Shown here: positions 1 through 10,204 of the stretch, one piece after another
Position numbering within the stretch: the first letter of the stretch is position 1
Layout: every line of letters begins with the position of its first letter
Source: Lepidostoma basale
Lineage: Eukaryota > Arthropoda > Insecta > Trichoptera > Lepidostomatidae
Direction: 5' to 3'
DNA: 64,000 nt
NCBI GenBank assembly: GCA_022606425.2
Contig: JAHDVF020000513.1
Location: 419,284-483,283, forward strand
Translations under genes and position numbers: made by a program
The notes under the pieces: model-generated
Told to the model about the DNA's origin: nothing
What the model saw: the letters and a program-made list of their open reading frames with translations, nothing else
Database searches by the model: none

Positions 1-230
1 CAAATTTTTCAGGTTTGTTTAATTTATTGCTATTGTTAACTATGTGTAGAATTTTATTTGCGATTTTTATATTAGTCTTTCTTTGTTGTTTTTATTATAT
101 TTTTACATCTGAAGATGGAGGTATCCTCCGAAACATGTCGTGTTTTTTAATACTTTGTGGATTAAACAAAGTTATTTTCAATTACCTAAGTCCTATATCA
201 CTGTGGAATTCCACGGTGTTAATGCCTTAG
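1..230 (+). repeat. Dispersed repeat with GAAGATGGAGG stem-loop
   Basis: Matches 12,590-12,800 (plus) and 12,070-12,260 (minus). At 109-140 it holds CTGAAGA, a GGAGG/CCTCC hairpin and CCGAAACATGTCG. The hydrophobic open frame here (FAIFILVFLCCFYYIF) is repeat sequence, because it is also found in the minus-strand copy away from the Gr gene. Probably a Penelope-like element remnant. Confidence 0.6.
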
Positions 231-449
231 CGTTCAATAAGTTAAATTCTAATATCATTGATTTAAATCCTCAGTGTTTGTTTTTACAAAAAAATGATAT
301 CAACTCAGAAAATATGATAGAAAATGTACTAACTACATCAGAAGTAAGCATTATTTCCATTATACCACCACATAGAGGGAATACTCCACATAAAAAAATA
401 TTGATTTTAATTGAATTGGCAAAAGTAATAGTGAAATTATATGTTAGCT

Positions 450-990
450 AAGTTTCCGCAGTCGTCGATAATGAAATTTGCGAAAACACAAACAAAAAAA
501 AATATTTTTTGTCTTACATATATATTTGAAATTGATGTGTACTTTTAAAATTGGCATTCAAACATATTTAATAACTAATGGAGATTTGTGAGTTCATTAA
601 ATCACTAATATATTTGTATCGTGAAAATTCCAGATTATTGTGTATGCACTCTTAACATATCTAGACATTATTGTCACGGTTACTAGTCTTACTAATATTT
701 TTCAATATGGAATAGTAAGTATATTTTGTTTGAATAAATATAATTACACTTGATATTACAACACTTTATTTCACTAGACATAGATGTGTTTAGGTTATTA
801 TATAGCCTTTATCTATGTACACAATTTTAACCTTATATTATATTTTGTGATCATATTGCTTTCGATTATTGCATTAGTTATATGAGTAATATATTATTAT
901 ATTCTGAACAGGGTGTACCTGTGTATAAAAGCGAAAAATAGGTGTTTCGATAACTGAAAATAAATGCGTTTTCAATAATTGACTGCAGCC
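450..990. other. No gene seen; AT-rich unique DNA
   Basis: Between the stem-loop repeat and a SINE. The same text occurs at about 13,020-13,555 in copy B. No coding frame, RNA gene or inverted repeat was recognised. Confidence 0.5.
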
Positions 991-1100
991 GGACGACCTT
1001 CGTGGCAGAGTGGCAAGAGCTCTGACTGCCACATCGTAGAACTCGGGTTCGATTCCTGGCGATGACAGTGTGATTGTTATACAGTCTTTGGTCAGGTGTA
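991..1100 (+). mobile_element. tRNA-derived SINE (family 1), truncated
   Basis: Begins GGACGACCTTCGTGGCAGAG, with an A-box-like GTGGCAGAGTGG and a B box GGTTCGATTCC, then the family body 'CAGTCTTTGGTC'. The body is cut at about 1,100, whereas the copy at 13,557 continues to a (TAA)n tail. Confidence 0.8.
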
Positions 1101-1231
1101 TTTATTTATTTATAGATGATACACAAATGAGACATTACAAACGATAAAACATTTAGGCGACTCATTTGGACATAAAACAGTATTACAAAGATAAAATAAA
1201 ACAAAACAACATGAGACTAAAAAATTCATAC

Positions 1232-1795
1232 ATCGTGTCATTTCTCTGAAACCTCACATGGCCGGCATTCAATATTTGATTTATTTTATCGTGCCACGTT
1301 TTTCTCGGTCTTCCTCTTTTTCTAGTTCCATTTACATCGTTAACATATACCTTTTTAACATTTTTTCTTCATTCATTCTTTCCATGTGTCCAAACCATCT
1401 TAATGATCCTTTCATTATTTTGTTCATAACACGATCATTCGCACCACATTCAATTCTTATATTTTCATTCGAAACTCTATCATCATACACAGAGTATCTA
1501 CATATTCGTCTAAGAGATCTCATTTCTAATGCATTTATTCTACTTTCATCCTTCTTTTGCCAGTTCCATGCTTCGCTTCCATACATAAGGATCGGTAGAA
1601 GAACACCATTGTGCACTGCCATTCTAGCTTTTTTGGGTAGGTTTTTGTTTGCGATGACAACTTTAAGTGCACCATTCACTTTGTTGCCTGCCCCAACCCT
1701 TCTTTCAATATCCCTCTCCACTCGCCCACATTTTGTATATGTACTACCCAAATACACGAACTCATCTATGTACTTGCTCCATATTTTCACCATTC
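1232..1795 (-). mobile_element. LINE 3' fragment (LINE-1 group here, GTTA-tail family)
   Basis: Minus-strand frame 1,793-1,332 reads FVYLGSTYTKCGRVERDIERR ... MYGSEAWNWQKKDES ... SLRWFGHMERMNEE, the usual C-terminal end of a non-LTR reverse transcriptase. It continues toward 1,232 as the GRPRKTWHDQINQ region in another frame. It faces a plus-strand fragment of the same family at 1,890-2,412, so it is half of an inverted pair, conserved in copy B. Confidence 0.8.
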
Positions 1796-1889
1796 ACGCT
1801 GATGATGCAGACTGTCATGATTTCTTCTCTGTCATGATTTCTTCTGATTCATTATCAGATCATTTCACATGCATACCTCATACATATTA

Positions 1890-2412
1890 CTAATTATCAC
1901 ATATTGTGTTCTTCTACCAACCCTTATGTATGGAAGCGGCATGGAACTGAAGGATGAAAGTAGAATAAGTGCAGTAGAAATGAGATATCTTAGACGAATG
2001 TGTGGATACTCTGTGTATGATAGAGTGTCGAATGAAAATAGTGTTCATATTGCCTATTTATAATAAGTGAATGCGGTGCGAATTATGGTGTTATGAACAA
2101 AATAATGAAACGATCATTAAGATGGTTTGGACATATGGAAAGAATGAATGAAGAAAGAATGGTAAAAAAATTATATGTTAACGATGTAAATGGAACCAGA
2201 AATAAAGGAAGACCAAGGAAAACGTGGCACGATCAAATAAATCAAATATTGAATGTCGACCATGTGAGGAGTCAGAGAAATCGACGCGCGTGCATGACAC
2301 GATGTATGAATGTTGAGGAATCGAAAGAAATATGTCAGGAAAGAAAAGTGAGTGAGTCCATTATTTCTGCCTACCCCTTCGGGGAGACGGCGTGATGGTT
2401 AGTTAGTTAGTT
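1890..2412 (+). mobile_element. LINE 3' fragment with (GTTA)n tail
   Basis: Plus-strand frames read LPTLMYGS, EMRYLRRMCGYSVYD, then 2,093-2,395 SLRWFGHMERMNEER, GRPRKTWHDQINQIL, RACMTRCMNVEE and SAYPFGETA-stop. It ends in GATGGTTAGTTAGTTAGTTAG. This defines the commonest LINE family of the window. It is broken by a frame change near 2,060. Confidence 0.85.
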
Positions 2413-2507
2413 AGTAAATATATTATTAAGATTATTACAATTTATTAATATTTCGCAATGTAAGATGTAAGCAAATGTATTGATTATGTTTTATATGTAT
2501 TTATTAG

Positions 2508-2655
2508 CCAAGACCAATTATGATAACCTCGGCTGTGTGGGTTTTATGCGAAGGCTGCACAATGATAATATTTGTTTGTGTAATTGAATGTTTGAAAGCA
2601 GAAATTAACAAGACCAAACGAATTATGGCGAAAATCGTTCAAATGACAAATTTAG
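2508..2655 (+). CDS. Gustatory receptor copy A, exon 2 (TM6)
   Basis: A 148-base open stretch between TTTATTAG and the donor GTAATAT. It encodes 49 residues plus one base: a hydrophobic span (VWVLCEGCTMIIFVCVIEC) followed by KAEINKTKRIMAKIVQ, as in the sixth membrane helix and following loop of insect gustatory receptors, seven-pass ligand-gated channels of chemosensory neurons. It has no ATG of its own. It enters in phase 0 and leaves in phase 1, and the latter fits exon 3 at 5,213. Copy B has the same exon at 15,341-15,488 with two base changes (Arg to Lys, Ala to Val). The first exon of this copy is expected left of the window. The start acceptor has a weak pyrimidine tract. Confidence 0.72.
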
Positions 2656-2840
2656 GTAATATAAAATTGAATAGTTTTTTACTTAATTTTTAAGCATTTA
2701 AAAAAACATTTTTTCCATTTTTATTATTAGATTGTAAAGCCAGACAAAAAAATCTTAGTTTATAAAATTGAACTGACCTTTAAAATTCATCGCATCGGTG
2801 CACTGCTGCTGCCAGTTAAATCCACTGTTGCCATATAGAG

Positions 2841-3591
2841 CAGAGGTTCCCAAACTGTTTTGTCCCGTAGACCCCTTGCCGATTTCTTCTATTTTGTGTA
2901 GACCCCCTGCTTTCCTAATATTGATTATTTTACATATTCATCTATACCTATACAATTAGTTTTTGAAGCTGACACAGAGCTACTCACTTTAATAAGGTCT
3001 ACTGTAGAAAATAAATCTTTTAAATAAAATATGTTAAGTTTTATAGTTTTTTAACTGTTAAATTTTACAACACTGTTATAATATCACAATGTTGCATTAT
3101 ACACTTTTTGAGAATGTCACAACAGCTGTTTCGCCAACCGATGTTGTCATCAGCTGATGAAACAGATGTCGCAACATTCTTAAAAAGTGTATAATAAAAA
3201 ATGACATTTTTTTACAAATATAATGTTGATATATCAAAGTGTTTCCGCCAAAACAATGGATTACATTATAACAGTGTTGTAAATTTAACAGTTAATAATG
3301 TTTAAGTATCATAGTGTTTCGGCCAAAACAATGGACTATTTAGACATACAATTATTAATTAAAACGAAACAAAATTCAAATCCAACATTTTTACATAAAA
3401 TAAAAACATAGGAGGGATGAGCCTTATGCTATGATATCAACATTTCAATATTCTTCTTCAATTCAGTTTAATCATCTCGTGGACCCCCATTTACATCCCA
3501 TGCACCCCCAATTTATTTTCAATTGTCGTAGACCCCTTGCAAGTCGAAATCGACCCCTGGTGGTCGATATAGACCACTTTGGGAACCACTG
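2841..3591. mobile_element. hAT-type non-autonomous element with perfect 8-bp TSD
   Basis: Ends are CAGAGGTTCCCAAACTG and CACTTTGGGAACCACTG, flanked on both sides by ATATAGAG (2,833-2,840 and 3,592-3,599). It encodes no transposase. A stem-loop repeat pair (about 3,040-3,345) is nested inside. The same element sits at the same place in copy B, so it predates the duplication. Confidence 0.85.
3040..3345. repeat. Inverted stem-loop repeat pair (family A)
   Basis: Arms contain AACTGTTAAATTTTACAACAC and its inverse. In the centre, 3,121-3,175, two head-to-head copies of the motif CTGATGA...GAAACAGCTGT meet; the plus copy has lost its stem. Also at about 15,890-16,180. Confidence 0.7.
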
Positions 3592-3814
3592 ATATAGAGA
3601 TAGGATTCCCGTGGAATCGAATATGGTATATGGCCATATGTAAGACTGGCGGGAATTTAAAATCTTAAATTCGAAATGAGAATTAAACCCAGTATTTATC
3701 AAATTGATACATTTTATGTGCCCAATAATTGGTTATTATATTTATAGAGCAATTCAAGTTATATGAGTAATGGGTACGAGCTATACAGTACCAGTAAGGG
3801 AAGGTTAAGATCTT

Positions 3815-4185
3815 ATATTATTTATTCTTCTTCTTCAAGTGCCCTGTCGGGTCCCCCCAACGTTGGCGATCACCTCGGCGAACCTGTCCCTGTCCTGCGC
3901 CGCTCGGAACAGCTCCTCCACACTTTGGGTGCCGGTCCACTCCCTCACGTTTCGCAGACAGGATATTTGTCTCTTCCCCTCCAATATTAGTTGGAGAAGG
4001 TGGTACTTTTCCCCACGCAGTATATGACCCAGATTGAGATCTTTCGAATATTGATAATTGATAACAGTTCCCTGTCAACTCTAGCTCGCCTCAGGACTTC
4101 GGTATTGGCAACCATGTTTGTCCAGGGAACTCTGAGCATTCGGCGATGGTATTTATAATACCTGTTCACAGTAATTCTGAACGTT
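3815..4185 (-). mobile_element. LINE 3' end, (GAA)n-tail family
   Basis: The minus strand reads toward a GAAGAAGAA tail at 3,826-3,836. The coding end matches the 46,019-46,279 fragment (RDRFAEVIANVGGTRQGT-stop). The upstream end, about 4,100-4,185, matches FRITVNRYYKYHRRMLRVPW. Frames are broken. An identical copy lies at 16,655-17,025. Confidence 0.8.
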
Positions 4186-4199
4186 CTGGGAAAATACAA

Positions 4200-5212
4200 T
4201 ATGGGTGATTGAATAAACAAATTTATATAAAATTGTCGCTTCCTGTATTTTAAAATATGTTTTATTTAATATAAAACAAAAAGGAATACAAGTTTTTTGT
4301 GTATTTAAAGAGCCAATTTAACAATTCATTTAAAACGTTTTCAGTATACAGTTTTTATCACCCTCATTATGTTATCCCTGTTCATTCAAACTATTGTGAT
4401 TGATGATCTTATACGAGTATAACATAATGAAAATAAAAATAAAATGTTATTTTTTTAATGTGTATTTATAATAGTTAAATTCCACTTAGGGTTATGGCTT
4501 CAATCGGTTTCAGAAGCTCGCTGCCATATTATGGTCGAAGGCATCCTTTCTTCATTTTTGTCCTGTCACACCTCCGTGGTGCATAGGGCCTCAAGGAACC
4601 TTCTCCACCCGACTCTCGGACTGGTCGAAGGCATAACCATAAGTTATGCCTTCGACCTATTATACCTATTTGAATTGAATTGTGAATTGTTTTTTCATCA
4701 TGTAATACTATTGTATCGTTTTATCTGATTTGTATATCTCTTTTTTTTATCATACTTTGATTTGTTGGTTTGTTATTTATTGTCTCGTTCTATTGTTTTA
4801 TTATACCTGATTGGTATGTTTGTTCTTTGTCCTTTGCTATAGCCTTGTTTAAATGAATTTGTATGTCTCTTTATCTTAAATTGATGTCTTGTTTTGCCTG
4901 ACGGTTCTTTACACCGAAGGGTGGTACAAGATAGTTGAACTTTCAATGTTATATTCTTGGTGTGCACATCTAACTGAGGCATCTAATCTGTTTTAATATA
5001 TTTTTTATTACTTATCACTACTGTATATTAGATGTTTTGTTTGTGTACCAACAATAAATAAATAAATAAATAAGTGGAATTTAACTATAATAAATAAACA
5101 TATTTTTTTTTAAATTACACAAAAATGTTTTTTTAATCATTTACAATGAAATTTAAAATAACAACATTATTTTTTTAATAACATATTTTGATTAATTATT
5201 ATGTGATTGCAG
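4200..5212. other. Gr intron, mostly AT-rich; one LINE tail
   Basis: Intron between Gr exons 2 and 3 of copy A. At about 4,540-4,650 is a minus-strand LINE 3' end (inverse of CACTTGGGATG/ATGCACCACGGAGGTGTGACAGG type). At about 4,500-4,535 is an inverse GGCAGCGAGCTTCTGAAAC stem-loop. (AATA)n and T-runs occur near 5,050-5,110. No coding exon seen. Confidence 0.55.
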
Positions 5213-5376
5213 GTCCTCAGGAATACAAAGCCGGCAAAGTTTTCATAAAATTTCTCCAGCAAGAAAAATTCCAGATAACAGCGGGGAAATTCGTCACCAT
5301 AGACTTCACCTTCCTTTACTCCATGTTGGCTTCACTCACTTCCTTCACTATATTCTTATTACAGTTTACTAATTAA
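5213..5376 (+). CDS. Gustatory receptor copy A, last exon (TM7)
   Basis: After the acceptor GTGATTGCAG, two bases complete a split codon (phase 1) and 53 residues follow to a TAA. The reading is PQEYKAGKVFIKFLQQEKF, then ITAGKFVTIDFTFLYSM and TSFTIFLLQFTN. The AG-F-x-x-D-x-xL run and the closing T-x-x-x-x-x-LLQF are the hallmark C-terminal helix of insect gustatory receptors. The splice phase agrees with exon 2 (2,508-2,655). Compared with copy B (18,056-18,234), this copy keeps QF and the earlier stop; copy B has QL and five more residues. About 265 N-terminal residues should be coded upstream of position 1. Confidence 0.82.
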
Positions 5377-5690
5377 AACAGAATAAGATAACTTTATCTG
5401 TAAAATCAGAGAAGCAATGATCAGCAGTCAAATACTTATAATGTATTTATTTAACATCAGATCATTTCTCTAATTCCGGTCTGATGTGCTGTTTCAAGTC
5501 GGAGCTTTTCATATTTATAATATGATTTTGTATTCATAAATTATTGATTATTATTAAATTATGTTTAATGTTTCTTAAACAGTTATGTGTAACTCCATAT
5601 TATTTCTAGAAGTTTAATTTATTTTTTCGTGTGTTCTAGAAGTTTTATTTTATTTTATTTTAACATGGTAAGCCTTTGCTAAGGCATTAT

Positions 5691-6141
5691 CAATTGATGC
5701 GAAGTTACGTGGCGTAGCAGTGTAGACAGTTGCGTAACTCGGTAGGAGGATCGGAGGTTTCTTGTTCGTAGACTTGACGGCGTAGACTCGTGTCGGTTAG
5801 AAGTCGCAAGAAGGAATACTGTCGTAGCGTGGCTTCGTAGTTCGGCGGGGGAGGGAGTCCGATATCCCTCGTGGCGTAGACTTATTAACGTAGACTCGTG
5901 TCTGCTAGAAGCCGTAATACTGACTGACGTCTTGGGTGGTCGGAAGTACCGCTTTTATATGCTTTGCTTTCCATTGAACACGATGCTCTGCTCTAGTGAC
6001 CTAGTGACCAAACTGAATAAATCTGGGCCTTCGACTCATCAGTTTTGATAAGTAGGTCCTGAGTCAGGCGTTTTTCGGTTATTCGTGTCATATATTTCAT
6101 CATGAAATATGCTTATCTGGGTTATGCATTTAACCCCGACA
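5691..6141. other. GC-richer stretch, possible solo LTR
   Basis: Clearly less AT-rich than its surroundings, with a repeated GCGTAGACT(T/C)..GTAGACTCGTGTC motif, a TTTTATATGCTTTGC box and an AATAAA (about 6,016). It begins TGCGAAG and ends CCCCGACA, as an LTR would (TG...CA), but I see no target-site duplication. Absent from copy B. Confidence 0.3.
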
Positions 6142-6224
6142 CTCTTATTTCGGCCTTATGTGTTGTCTCAAATGAAAGTTATTTATTTTCTATTTGTATC
6201 ATAATTTTATTTTGTATTAATACA

Positions 6225-6480
6225 TGATGGAATAGTCCATTATTTTTGCCGAAACACTATGATACTTCAACATTATTACTGTTAAATTTTAAAACACTGT
6301 TATAATATCACAATTTCTTTTTATTCCCTGATAATAAACTGAAGTTGAGAAGAAGACTGACAATAAACTGTGAAGTTTATTGTAACACCTGATGATGCCA
6401 ACATCGGCTGGTGAAACAGCTGTCGCAACACTCTTAATGAATAAAAAGAAATTGTGATATTATAACAGTGTTAAGTAATA
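6225..6480 (+). repeat. Stem-loop repeat family A
   Basis: Holds ATAGTCCATTATTTTTGCCG, CAACACTGTTATAATATCAC and, at 6,389-6,425, CTGATGA, a GCCAAC/GGCTGGT hairpin and GAAACAGCTGTCG. The element ends in the inverse of its start (ATTGTGATATTATAACAGTG), so it is a foldback unit. Confidence 0.65.
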
Positions 6481-6854
6481 ATAAATAATTGATTATTATT
6501 ATTCCATGTTTATTGTTTTTTTTAACAATTGAATAAAACTTCATTTTAAATAATTATTTAAAATTAAAACCATTGCTTTCTATAAGTTTTATTTTATTTT
6601 ATGGGAATGTTTCATAGACTCTTATTTTGTGGTTCATAGGTCCATGGCCTCTAGTATATTATCCAATTTCCGTTCATCGGTCCAACTCCTCTGGATATTT
6701 TCGCAGCATGGTTTTCCTTCCCTAATTTGTTCCTGCCGCTGAGATGGTAAAAAATACTAAAATTGGAATTAATTGTAAATAGAAAAATCATCATTATAAA
6801 CTTAAGAATAAAAATATTTTAAAAGTATTATACTTTGTTTTTTATTGGTTCAAC

Positions 6855-7835
6855 GGTTTAAATGTTCACATTGAAGAAGAATGTCAACTATCCGAAGTAT
6901 GTTTTTTTATGGGAAACAAAGAAGCAAAGGGTGTAAATATAAATGGTATTAATCTACGTCACCTCAGATTTGCATATGACATAGTCATTATAAGCAAGAG
7001 ACTAAAGGAACTGAAAAAAGTGTTAAAGAATTACAAGAGGCATCCGAAAAAACAGGTTTAGAAATGAATGTATCGAAAACAAAGATCTTGAGCACATCAA
7101 AACATACGAGGTCTGTCGAAAAGTATCGTATTTTTTACTGGCAAAACAAATAACGCTTTGAGGGCGGAGCTTAGATGACCGTTTGTAGGTATACCTAATG
7201 CGCATGCTCAATTTTTTTCACGACCACAGCTGCCACGCCGTTGAAGAGTGAGCACGTGTACGCTATTGCCGTCGGATTTTAGTTTTAACAAAATGACAGA
7301 AAAAGTTGAACAACGTTACAACGAACGAAGCAATGGGCACCACACAGATAAAGGAGTGGTATAACCGCTTCAAAGATGGCCGCTCATCAGTGGAGAGTGA
7401 ATCACAATCCGGTAGGCCCTCAACATCCAAAAATGATGTTGTCATTAATCAAGTAAGGACCCTGGTGTTGCAGGATCGGACCAGATTTCAGACCAGGGAA
7501 GACATCATGAACATTGCGACGGACCACCTGCGCGCCACACCAAAAGAGTCTTTCCAGCGTTGCTTCCAGCAGTGGCAGAACCGTTAGGAGAAGTGTGTAG
7601 CAGCTCAAGGGGACTACTTTGAAGGGGATTAGTGGCATTTAATTGTATCTCAATAAATGTTGTTTTTATGAATAAAAGTCGGATACTTTTTGAACAGACC
7701 TCGTACATTCGTAATAAATGGCAAACATATTAAAACAGTTAACGAGAACGTTTCTTAGGCCACAAAATAAAACTCGGAAAAGAAAACCAAAAACCGAAAT
7801 ACCCAGAAAAAACTGAAAAATGTTTTTGAAATCAA
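6855..7835 (+). mobile_element. LINE reverse transcriptase fragment, split by a mariner
   Basis: On both sides of the mariner at 7,107-7,703 the plus strand reads one reverse-transcriptase core: INLRHLRFAYDIVIISKR (an altered FADD box), KELQEASEKTGLEMNVSKTK up to the insertion, then TFVINGKHIKTVNENV after it. Frames are interrupted. The order (catalytic box, then 'GLEMNVSKTK') fits an RTE-like or related non-LTR element. Confidence 0.75.
7107..7703 (+). mobile_element. Deleted mariner element with TA target duplication
   Basis: Terminal inverted repeats CGAGGTCTGTCGAAAAGTATC and GGATACTTTTTGAACAGACCTCG are flanked by TA on both sides (7,105-7,106 and 7,704-7,705). Inside, from ATG at about 7,292, MTEKVEQR is followed after a frame break by IKEWYNRFKDGRSSVESES and SGRPSTSKND, the N-terminal DNA-binding end of mariner transposase. 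Then near 7,535-7,630 comes SFQRCFQQWQNR and the closing end. The catalytic DD34D part is missing, so the 597-base element is dead but could be moved in trans. Confidence 0.88.
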
Positions 7836-7885
7836 GCAGGTTCCAATTTGTCTAAAATGAAAAATGTTCTACACATGTATATTGC

Positions 7886-8065
7886 TAACTAACTAACTAA
7901 CTAACCATCGAAAGGGTAGGCAGAAAGAATGGACTGTCACACTTTTACTGATGCGGCACTCCATCCTTCTCTTTTCGCCCCGCGGGAGACGCGGTGTGAT
8001 GGGTTGCGAACCTCATCGCCACCAATAGGCATCTCCCGCGCATACTTTGATCGTCCAACACCCAC
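7886..8065 (-). mobile_element. SINE sharing the LINE (GTTA)n tail
   Basis: The minus strand reads a body with GGGAGATGCCTATTGGTGGC, CCCGCGGGGCGAAAAGAG, then CATTCTTTCTGCCTACCCTTTC and (GTTA)n. The last 60 or so bases equal the 3' end of the LINE at 1,890-2,412, but the body is not LINE coding sequence. Other copies at 22,441-22,540, 36,988-37,135 and 39,178-39,365. Confidence 0.75.
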
Positions 8066-8097
8066 TGCTTATCCTGACATTTATAGTCTAGAGACAA

Positions 8098-8612
8098 CCA
8101 CCCAATGACAACAATGGAGTTCTAGTGCCAACCCTCATGTATGGAAGTGAAGCTTGGAACTGGTAAAAGAAGTATGAAAGCATTGTAAACGCCGTAGGAA
8201 TGAGATCACGAAGAAGAATGTGCGGGAAAACGTTGAATGATAGAATACCGAACAATGAAATAAGAAAGAAATGAAAGGCAGATGACTGCATCATGGATAA
8301 AATTAAAAAAGGATCCCTGAGATGGTTCGGACATATGGAACGAATGAATGAGAGAGTAGAATGGTTATAAAGTTGTACACAAGCAGCGTGAGTGGAAAAA
8401 GAAGCCGAGGACGACCGAGGAAAACATGTCATGGCCAAATTAATCAATTACTAAAAGGCGGCCACATTCGTAGTCGGAATAATCGACGTGCGTGCATGGT
8501 ACGATGTATGAATGTAGAGGAAGCCAGAGGGTATGCCAGGAAAGAGCATTGTGGCGATCAATCCTCTCTGCCTACCCCTCCGGAGAAATGGCGTGATAGT
8601 TAGTTAGTTAGA
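8098..8612 (+). mobile_element. LINE 3' fragment, (GTTA)n-tail family
   Basis: Plus strand: LVPTLMYGSEAWNW, GSLRWFGHMERMNE, and 8,361-8,603 SRGRPRKTCHGQINQLLKGG, RACMVRCMNVEEARG, ending GTGATAGTTAGTTAGTTAG. Several stops and frame shifts. Confidence 0.8.
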
Positions 8613-8800
8613 GACAACCACCTATATACAACTTCCACAAATTTGTCAGACATGGTCATAAGAAACGTGGAATGGGGAATGTTGTAATTACATAAAGCAT
8701 GCGCTTAACCCGACCAATGAGAGGTCATAAGTCCTGTAAACAACTTGATCAACCATATTCAGTTTCCAATTTGCATCTTCGTCTCTATTGAGATACAATT
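8613..8800 (-). repeat. Dispersed repeat R1 fragment
   Basis: Matches 11,768-12,030 and 62,441-62,690: GACATGGTCATAAGAAACGTGG..., GCGCTTAACCCGACCAATGA, ending CGTCTCTATTGAGATACAATTAA. Confidence 0.65.
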
Positions 8801-8867
8801 AAATCATAAAAACATAGTGTTGCACAGAAATATAATTTATATTGTAATAAAATTATTATCTTTCTTT

Positions 8868-9115
8868 TTTTATATACTTTATACACAACACTCACAACGA
8901 AGGAATTAAATCAAATATTGGACTGGACGTTAAATTTATTTGATTATTTATAATATTTTCTTTATTTTTCATTGATTTTTTAATTTATAAAATTTCGGGA
9001 TTGTTCAAAGTTATATTTCTATTATTAACATGCAAAATTTCTACGCCATTATCATTATTAAATTAATGATCTTTTTTGATGTGAGTGTTGTATACCAAGT
9101 ATATAAAAAAATCAT
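8868..9115. mobile_element. Short inverted-repeat element (MITE-like)
   Basis: TTATATACTTTATACACAAC with ACTCACA near 8,868-8,895 is the rough inverse of TGTGAGTGTTGTATACCAAG/TATATAAAAAAATC near 9,080-9,112. Nothing coding between. Confidence 0.4.
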
Positions 9116-9214
9116 TAAACATCTACAACACAAAGCAATGGCGAACGTAGAATTTTGTTTATAATCTTCTGTATACGCCATACTTTGTGTTGTTATGATG
9201 GTTTATTTCTAAAC

Positions 9215-9360
9215 AAACAAACCATCACGCCGTTTCCCCGCAGGGGTAGGCCGAGAGAATGGACCGCCACACTACTCTATCCTGGCAAACCTCTCTAGCT
9301 TCTTCTACATTCATACAACGAGTCATACACGAACGTCGATTCCTCCGACTTCTAACATGA
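9215..9360 (-). mobile_element. LINE tail fragment, (GTTT)n-tail subfamily
   Basis: Starts AAACAAACAAACCATCACGCCG and reads on the minus strand into ACTCGTTGTATGAATGT-type sequence, the same 3' end as 56,860-57,381. Confidence 0.75.
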
Positions 9361-9364
9361 ACAA

Positions 9365-9590
9365 TTTTTATTTTTTATACACTTTGTATATACATCACTT
9401 TTATTAAAAAAATAAAATTATATTGACATGTTTCTTTATAACATCTGTCAGATCATGTAAACAACAACAATTTTATAATATTTGTATAAATATATATCTT
9501 TACTGAAGAAGGACTGTTTGTCCGAAACATGTCTATATAATTTTATTTATTTAATAAAAGTGTTGTATATACAAAGTGTATAAAAAAGAA
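9365..9590 (+). repeat. Foldback repeat with hammerhead-like stem-loop (family D)
   Basis: Ends TTTTTTATACACTTTGTATATAC and its inverse. At 9,503-9,534: CTGAAGA, a GGAC/GTCC hairpin, CCGAAACATGTCT. Probably a Penelope-like element terminal piece. Confidence 0.55.
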
Positions 9591-10204
9591 AAATGAGAAT
9601 AAAAAAATTGTATCTTTAGTTAATGGATAAATGTAATTTTGTCAAAAGAAATAAATAAAAAGGTATTTAATTAATTAATAATAATAAGATAAACAGCCCC
9701 ACTGCACTATATGTGTGTGAATGATATTGTTAAAAAAAAAATTTTTTGCTCGAAGTGTATTAAAAAAAAATCCCATCAAGAATTTTTTTGATCTGTCGTG
9801 TTTCAAATGGTTAGAGCAGGATTAATATTTAATCTGCAGTAAATTCTCAATTAAAAAAAACTTAAATCAGAATGCCTTACATATGCTTTTTTCGTGTGTT
9901 TTTTGTTTAGATATTTTCGGAATACACTATTTTCGATATTTTACCGTGTTTAACGTACAATTTAATTAATTGGTCTATACTATCAGTCTTTAAGTGAAGA
10001 GGTTGATAAACAAAATGAATATCAAGGACGTGTGGTAATAAAAGTTAATGCGTAAGTAATTAGATTTTGTCACATTGATTATAAAAATATATTAGTACTA
10101 GAAAAATGCGTGAATTATATGGACGGTATTTCATAAGCACGTGTTTTACACAACATGAGAGCAAAATAAGCAAACAACAACCGTTATTGTAATTTAAATA
10201 CAAA
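9591..10204. other. 5' flank of the Gr gene; no gene seen
   Basis: AT-rich DNA upstream of the Gr start codon at 10,205. No clear TATA box position or transcription start can be supported. Confidence 0.4.

Larger units (their letters stand above)
1..5690. repeat. Segmental duplication, copy A
   Basis: This stretch matches 12,575-18,940 in the same orientation and in the same order: stem-loop repeat, tRNA-SINE, inverted pair of LINE fragments, Gr exon 2, hAT MITE, LINE 3' piece, Gr exon 3. About 4 differences were counted by eye between 3,601-4,380 and the matching stretch of copy B. The left end lies outside the window. The match stops near 5,690 just after a shared 'AAGGCATTATCAATTGATG'. 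Copy A lacks about 400 bases present in copy B around 18,400-18,800, and most of the SINE seen in copy B. Confidence 0.9.

Noticed and set aside
15..230. Hydrophobic frame as Gr TM6 exon
   Set aside because: The same sequence occurs in an inverse repeat at 12,070-12,260 outside any receptor context, its phase does not fit exon 1, and a better exon (2,508-2,655) exists.
1258..1893. 211-residue plus-strand frame
   Set aside because: Antisense shadow of the LINE reverse transcriptase on the minus strand.
5691..6141. Solo LTR as a firm call
   Set aside because: TG...CA ends but no target duplication and no inner match; kept only as a low-confidence feature.
6389..6425. Functional hammerhead ribozyme as a feature
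   Set aside because: Core and stem II fit, but the flanks do not pair into a convincing stem I (only the first base pair), so I list it as a finding only.
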